Shown: in pieces, positions 59,795-64,000 of the stretch
Position numbering within the stretch: the stretch's first letter is position 1
Layout of the letters: the number at the start of each line of letters is the position of its first letter
Source of the DNA: Fasciolopsis buskii
Taxonomy: Eukaryota; Platyhelminthes; Trematoda; Plagiorchiida; Fasciolidae
DNA: 64,000 bases
Reading direction: 5' to 3'
Assembly (NCBI GenBank): GCA_008360955.1
Contig: LUCM01006041.1
Location: 141,317 to 205,316 of the forward strand
Translations under genes and position numbers: made by a program
Notes under the pieces: model-generated
What the model saw: the letters and a program-made list of their open reading frames with translations, nothing else
Databases searched by the model: none
What the model was told of the DNA's origin: nothing

Positions 59795-59800
59795 TTTATT
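59795..59800 (-). promoter_or_regulatory. polyadenylation signal AATAAA
   Basis: Lies on the minus strand 53 bases beyond the TAG that ends exon 59854-60059, a suitable distance for 3' end formation. Confidence 0.4.
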
Positions 59801-59853
59801 TTCCTGTGTTTGTGCTCAGACTCGCGACATTAAAATGGTTGTGCAGAAGACTA

Positions 59854-60059
59854 CTAATGAATGGAATGAGTATCAAGATCGTTATTCGCCAAACGACGAT
59901 CTATGGAGTCTGAACGAATCATTTGATCGTAAGATTTCCGTCGCCGGTTAATCGAGCGCCTAAACAGACGCTGCAGTCGTGAACCGATGTGGTGGAGTCG
60001 AGCAGATGAGCTATTCTTATTGTCTAATCGGATTTCCATCGAGGAGGGATCGATAAAGC
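59854..60059 (-). CDS. candidate terminal exon, unknown basic protein
   Basis: The minus-strand acceptor GTTCCTTCTTTGCTTTAG is strong. The exon (phase 1 in) gives 67 codons to a TAG, followed by AATAAA. The peptide begins FIDPSSMEIRLDNKNSSS, has an Arg-rich middle (RLFRRSINRRRKSYDQM) and a polar end (NDLDTHSIH). An Arg-rich, Ser-rich tail like this often follows the last transmembrane or folded domain of a receptor or adaptor, but I do not recognise the family. The preceding exon was not identified with certainty; 60415-60503 is on the same strand but has its own stop. Confidence 0.45.
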
Positions 60060-60398
60060 CTAAAGCAAAGAAGGAACCGTCAGATAATTAGCTGAAACGT
60101 AAAAAATCCATTATATGAGACAAACCAAACTAAAGGACAGAAGAACGGCATAAGCGAATAAAAAAAACTCACATTCAGCTTTCTAGTTCATGGATAAAAT
60201 GAGAGAAATCATTAAAATAGATTCTAGAAAAATACCACTGAACTGCGAAAATAGATAGAGCTAATTTAAAGCGGACGTCTCCAAATCAACGTCCTCGGTG
60301 GAGATGCTCCCCAATTACAGATATCTATCACATTCAAAGCATTATATAAGCTTCCCGAATACTACCAACCAAGTATCCACAAAAAATGGCTCACAATC

Positions 60399-60404
60399 TT
60401 TATT
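60399..60404 (-). promoter_or_regulatory. polyadenylation signal AATAAA
   Basis: Lies on the minus strand 10 bases beyond the TGA of the candidate exon 60415-60503. Confidence 0.3.
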
Positions 60405-60414
60405 CAACTGTTCA

Positions 60415-60503
60415 TCATAAAGCATACAGTGCGGTTTCAGTTAGGGCAACGCTTAAAGTTGCACTAACGAGCTCTGGATTCGGCTGCCAATTTACAACTC
60501 CAG
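60415..60503 (-). CDS. candidate terminal exon (alternative 3' end?)
   Basis: The minus-strand acceptor TTGCCTCGCCTCTTTGCAG is followed by 28 codons (phase 1 in) to TGA at 60415. The peptide reads GVVNWQPNPELVSATL and then VALTETALYAL. The same frame is open upstream of the acceptor to 60606, so the exon may be longer. Its acceptor phase equals that of 59854-60059, so the two could be alternative last exons of one gene. No family recognised. Confidence 0.33.
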
Positions 60504-60813
60504 CTGCAAAGAGGCGAGGCAAATGACGAATACTAGATAGGACTTGCGGCAATGTATACGAACAATGTGGATTGAGAAAAACATTAAATGCCACCAACCG
60601 GGGCATTTACCCAGATCATCATCACATGAGAATCTCGTGTATTCCAACCTCGAAATCTAACTAGTCATATTCAGCGCAGTCCACTGGCTATAAACGTAAC
60701 CACCTCAACTCATCGTCCGACCAGTGTGTGCTTGACTAGGCACGACGCATGACCAATGTAGCCAAGTGAAATTCAGTCCCTGCTTTACGCACGGAGCATC
60801 CTGACCTAAACCG

Positions 60814-60816
<3 letters not shown>

Positions 60817-60848
<32 letters not shown>
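60817..60848. repeat. (AT)16 microsatellite
   Basis: Thirty-two uninterrupted bases of alternating A and T, the longest in the window. Confidence 0.95.
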
Positions 60849-60850
<2 letters not shown>

Positions 60851-61156
60851 GGAATTATGCAAAAAAGAAACTAGTTGGAGAGAGCACCGAGGACGAACAA
60901 GTACACTAACCGGAGGAAGCTGGTCCGGTGAGATTTGGATCCTAGCTGAGGAGAACGCGAAAGATGGAGACAGAACTTCTTGCACCGACACTAACATTAA
61001 TACGACTAACTGCAGTTCCCCGCAAATGTGGGTAGGAATGAGATTAGCGTGACTCACTAGAGAAACAAACAGTCGTATATGGTGGGAGGTCGTCTTTGTA
61101 AATGAAGGAAAAATGCAAAACGTTCGTCGTAAGATATTCCCATTTTTGATTTGCAG

Positions 61157-61191
61157 GCCATGGTACTTACTACTCGGTCCTTTGGTTTAGA
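61157..61191 (+). CDS. candidate 35-base micro-exon
   Basis: The acceptor CATTTTTGATTTGCAG and the donor TTTAGA followed by GTAAGTATT are both near consensus. Two of three frames are open (starting AMVLTTRSF or HGTYYSVLW). The second (phase 1 in, phase 0 out) would match the next micro-exon candidate at 62467. Micro-exons are common in flatworm genes. Confidence 0.33.
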
Positions 61192-61249
61192 GTAAGTATT
61201 TGAGGATGCACCGCTAGTCTTTGCGTCACCAAACCACGATCTGCAAACC

Positions 61250-61700
61250 AGTGGTCATTCCAAGATGAGCTTGCGGCCAGCTCAGCGATTCATGAACCTC
61301 TTCTGGAAAACCTTGCCGGGTCAGTGGAGCACGACAAAGGTGAAAGCCTCATTTTATTGGCGGCCTGAACTCGTCACGTCACAGTATCAGCAGTGGACTT
61401 TTGCGGTATTTTGGGGGGAGAACGATGTCAAGCAAAAACTAACCACGCCCTCGACAGCGCCGCTGCTTGTAACAGACGCTCAATCGGTGGGCGAGGGATC
61501 AACTTGCTCACGGCTAACCACTGAAATGGCGACTGTTTTCTTATCCACAACCCGAGGACACCTCCGGTGGCATACACTTCTACCCTGAGTCCCAGCTGGG
61601 ACTCAAACAGGGCACTATGGCTTATGATTACCGTTTCCAAGCGATAACAGGAACACTTCGGTGCCCAAGCAAAAAAAGGCCTTGCAAGTTATTTGTCTCT
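61250..61700. repeat. GC-richer dispersed repeat with an 18-base perfect palindrome
   Basis: Open on both strands for 70-107 codons without splice signals, and richer in GC than its flanks. It contains GAGTCCCAGCTGGGACTC (61587-61604), which is its own reverse complement. I suspect a transposon end or SINE, but could not classify it. Confidence 0.35.
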
Positions 61701-62466
61701 AACGCTAAATGAGAAAACTGGCCCAGCAACTATAGCGCAAGCATGAGCTTGGTGGAAAACTGGATGTCACGACACCAAAGATACCGAAATTGGTCAGGGG
61801 CAAAGGGACCATGTTTACGCGAAACACTTCACCCGATATACGATCACCTGGCGACATTTAACTGCCGAAACAATAAGACTTTTCTATTCCGCCTAACTCC
61901 TTTGAGAAAAATGGTTCGGTTACAAGCCAATCCAGTCATGCGAAACCATCTTGTGCTTAAAAAGTGCAAAAGGAATCCCAAATATTTTTATGCTGATAGG
62001 CTGAGAAATACTTTGGCCTGGATTCCATCAACACATTCGCATATTCTAAATCGGTCAGCCTACTGTTTGAACAAATACTGCTGATATTATTCTTGCGTGA
62101 ACTCCATAATCACTACAACTGCAAAAATTAAGAGAAAGAGTGACGTTGGGCAACTCTGACGAACGCCACTTTCGCAGTGGAAAACCGTCATCAGCATGAA
62201 CTTGGTTTCGGCTGTTCACAAACGAAGATTGAAAAACAGAAATTAATTTCTTTGTCAAGCCTTTCATTCCACATGCGACACAAGGTCAATAGAAGCTAAT
62301 CCCGATTCAGGTCGAGAGAAACAGAGATTGTGGGTTTACCAAAGGTGTGTCTGTGTACTCAATACAACCCAGACCAGATCAGAAACCACCTTGATTCTCA
62401 CGGATGGAGACCTGCAGGCAACGAATAATTGCTGGCGAATAGTGTCCGCGGGTACACTATCTTCAG

Positions 62467-62503
62467 GAAGGAAATCATGACGAAATGAAAGTTGGCAGAG
62501 AAG
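62467..62503 (+). CDS. candidate 37-base micro-exon
   Basis: The acceptor GTACACTATCTTCAG and the donor GAGAAG followed by GTAAGTGG are good. Only one frame is open (phase 0 in, phase 1 out), reading EGNHDEMKVGRE, with a purine at codon position 1 in 11 of 12 codons. It lies just beyond the 3' end of the minus-strand LINE at 62.65 kb. Confidence 0.33.
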
Positions 62504-62649
62504 GTAAGTGGTGGGACAACTTGAAATCACGAAATCACTCCAGGACGCTGACAGCTTCACAATTACGATAATCATCGAACTAATTCCTCCACAATTCTCA
62601 CAAGAGAACCTACTAGTTTTTCTTTGATTCCGAACAACCATCGATTCAC

Positions 62650-63302
62650 ACCAACTCCCGAGATCTGCCAAAACCGAGATTAACTTCATACCTCTATGCC
62701 AAGTCACAGCCTAACCTCCACGTCACTTCTTCCAGCCCTGCCTAGCATGTGCGAAAAAGCAAGAAAAAGTAGACGATGGTCAGGCATATTCAGTGTGCCT
62801 AAGTCACCGAAGGCGATGTATAGAGATTATCTCAGTTAGAGGATGGTTGCTTGCACCCAACACGCGACGATGCACCTCGTCACTGATGCCCCGATATTCA
62901 CATCAGATTTGAGCAATGCTCCGGAGACATCGGCAGTCGAACACAGAAATTAGCCGGTCACCCTCAACGCGAAGGAGCCGCGGCTCGTCATCGTAACATC
63001 ATGAACCGTGGCATTGCATAACCTTCCTTTGAGGCAAAGTCGGATATCCCCGTGACTCCAGCAGTGCTGCAAGTCCGCGAAATCTTTCCTGGCTTTCGTA
63101 ATCCCTGGTGATCATCTCAACACCCATCAGTTGCAGTCGGATTCCAGCGGTACTCAAAGCTATCGACCCGAAAATCTTGAACCGCAGTGCAGAAACTTAT
63201 CTCAGAGGAGACGAAGCAGATTAATCCGTTATCCATTACTGCTGCGTCTTCTACGTGATGTTCAACGTAAAGCCAAAATGTTGTAACATTCGGCAAACGC
63301 AC
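62650..63302 (-). mobile_element. 3' part of an RTE-type LINE, broken
   Basis: Read on the minus strand, several blocks of the C-terminal half of an RTE-like reverse transcriptase appear in order: KARKDFADLQHCW (about 63.08-63.12 kb), ISVFDCRCLRSIA (about 62.91-62.95), SDEVHRRVLGA (about 62.85-62.88), LTEIISIHRLR, GWKK (about 62.73) and TWHRGMK (about 62.69). These correspond to the family blocks KARAAFANLRHLW, VFDHRCLRSIA, EVRRRVLG, RLRWLGH and GWKKxRGG. Frameshifts and stops separate them, so it is dead. The 5' part of this copy is missing; it stops where a + strand LINE begins. Confidence 0.75.
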
Positions 63303-63339
63303 TGCCGCTCAACAACGAGACTCTGTCACAACGAGACTA

Positions 63340-64000
63340 CACCTTGACGTGGTGTGACGGATTTCGTGCCTCCATGATCCAACGAGCTATACAGGATGGC
63401 TTATCTCAAGCCGAAGATCCAATCATGCCTGAAAGGTCAATGGATAGAGGTCTGACACAGTAGCCTCCTGGTCCTCCCGATCGTGGTTGATCTGAGTTAG
63501 CAGCTCAGTCGGAAAAACGGGCGGAAGAATAACTGATCCAAGTAGATGGGCTTTCACTCAGTCATGCCCCACTGCCTTGCGGTCAGGTTCTTGTTAGGAC
63601 GAAAGACTGGTTGAAAACCTTAATCGTTTTGCTGCTTATCGGTCGGACTCCCTAGAAGCACCTGTCCATTAATTTCCATGAGTTACACGTCTACAAAGAA
63701 TTCCATACTGCATCGGTCCTCGCACAGAATAATCAGGACCGCACTTCCCGTTGCATCGAGCACAAGTGGGGTGGGTAGTGGTAAGCATGCTACTGCTCAG
63801 AATTCCCTCTTTTTTAATCAACCTGTCTCTTCTGTCTCCAACTCGGTCTATTCACCACCTCTGCCTACCCACAGTGTCTCCACTGATAACACGCCCCATG
63901 CTCGTAACGATTCATTGTCAAATAGTGCAGCAAATGGTTTCCAGTCTGCTAGATCACATTTTCTCAAGCCTCGTCAGCCTCTGAATCTCGGTTCCTTCCA
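63340..64000 (+). mobile_element. 5' end of an RTE-type LINE, truncated by the window edge
   Basis: From about 63,440 the sequence aligns by eye with 5.92-6.36 kb, the 5' part of the first LINE: CTCCTGGTCCTCC, CAGTCGGAAAAACG, TTGTTAGGAC and ATTTCCATGAGTTACAC have counterparts there in the same order. From about 63,780 one frame stays open to the window end and is Ser/Pro-rich (NQPVSSVSNSVYSPP), ending KPRQPLNLGSF, which looks like the start of the endonuclease domain. This copy appears less decayed than the first. The element must continue beyond 64,000. Confidence 0.7.

Noticed and set aside
61740..62090. possible LINE linker region on the + strand (113 codons)
   Set aside because: A KRNPKYFY-like stretch faintly recalls other LINE clades, but no second motif supports it.
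62336..62707. 123-codon minus-strand ORF
   Set aside because: Its first part (TWHRGMK) continues the LINE reverse transcriptase; the rest has no support, and a + strand micro-exon candidate overlaps it.

Overview
This window looks like eukaryotic, probably flatworm (digenean trematode-like) nuclear DNA. There are no bacterial operons or ribosome-binding sites and no long ORFs. The coding-like pieces are short exons with GT..AG borders, sometimes separated by introns of only 39-70 bases. Dispersed repeats dominate: degenerate non-LTR retrotransposons of RTE type whose proteins resemble those known from trematodes, tRNA-derived SINE-like pieces, a Penelope-like relic, and many AT, TATC and GATA microsatellites. 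The assignment is inferred from repeat content and gene architecture; no marker gene fixes the species. I saw no true tRNA or rRNA gene and no CRISPR array.

Layout. 1-5.7 kb: no gene I can support. 5.77-8.64 kb: an almost complete but dead RTE-type LINE on the + strand (AP endonuclease then reverse transcriptase, many stops and frameshifts). 9.0-9.3 kb: trinucleotide-rich tract plus a TATC microsatellite. 10.2 kb: SINE head. 11.2-11.35 kb: Penelope/hammerhead-like hairpin. 13.4-14.4 kb: a + strand exon-like ORF and two copies of a repeat marked by GGGCTTCGGC. 14.57-25.10 kb: a series of minus-strand exon candidates with good splice sites; several join in compatible ph​ase, suggesting one multi-exon minus-strand gene of unknown function ending at 14,568. 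25.24-25.34 kb: a SINE. 27.12-28.30 kb: a + strand reading frame open for about 390 codons apart from three stops, the last lying in a clean 39-base intron. 32.78-33.66 kb: a second + strand exon cluster with a 54-base intron. 33.7-50.6 kb: repeats, microsatellites and a CpG-rich patch. 50.695-50.874 kb: a symmetric 180-base exon candidate. 51-56 kb: weak exon-like ORFs. 56.5-56.93 kb: a minus-strand LINE reverse-transcriptase scrap. 59.85-60.6 kb: two minus-strand terminal-exon candidates, each followed by AATAAA. 61.16 and 62.47 kb: two + strand micro-exon candidates (35 and 37 bases). 62.65-63.30 kb: the 3' part of a minus-strand LINE, directly beside the 5' end of a + strand LINE that runs off the window at 64,000.

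No host protein could be named. Exon calls rest on reading frame, splice signals, phase agreement and purine bias at codon position 1, all judged by eye, so they are hypotheses. The LINE calls rest on several conserved protein motifs in the right order and are much firmer.
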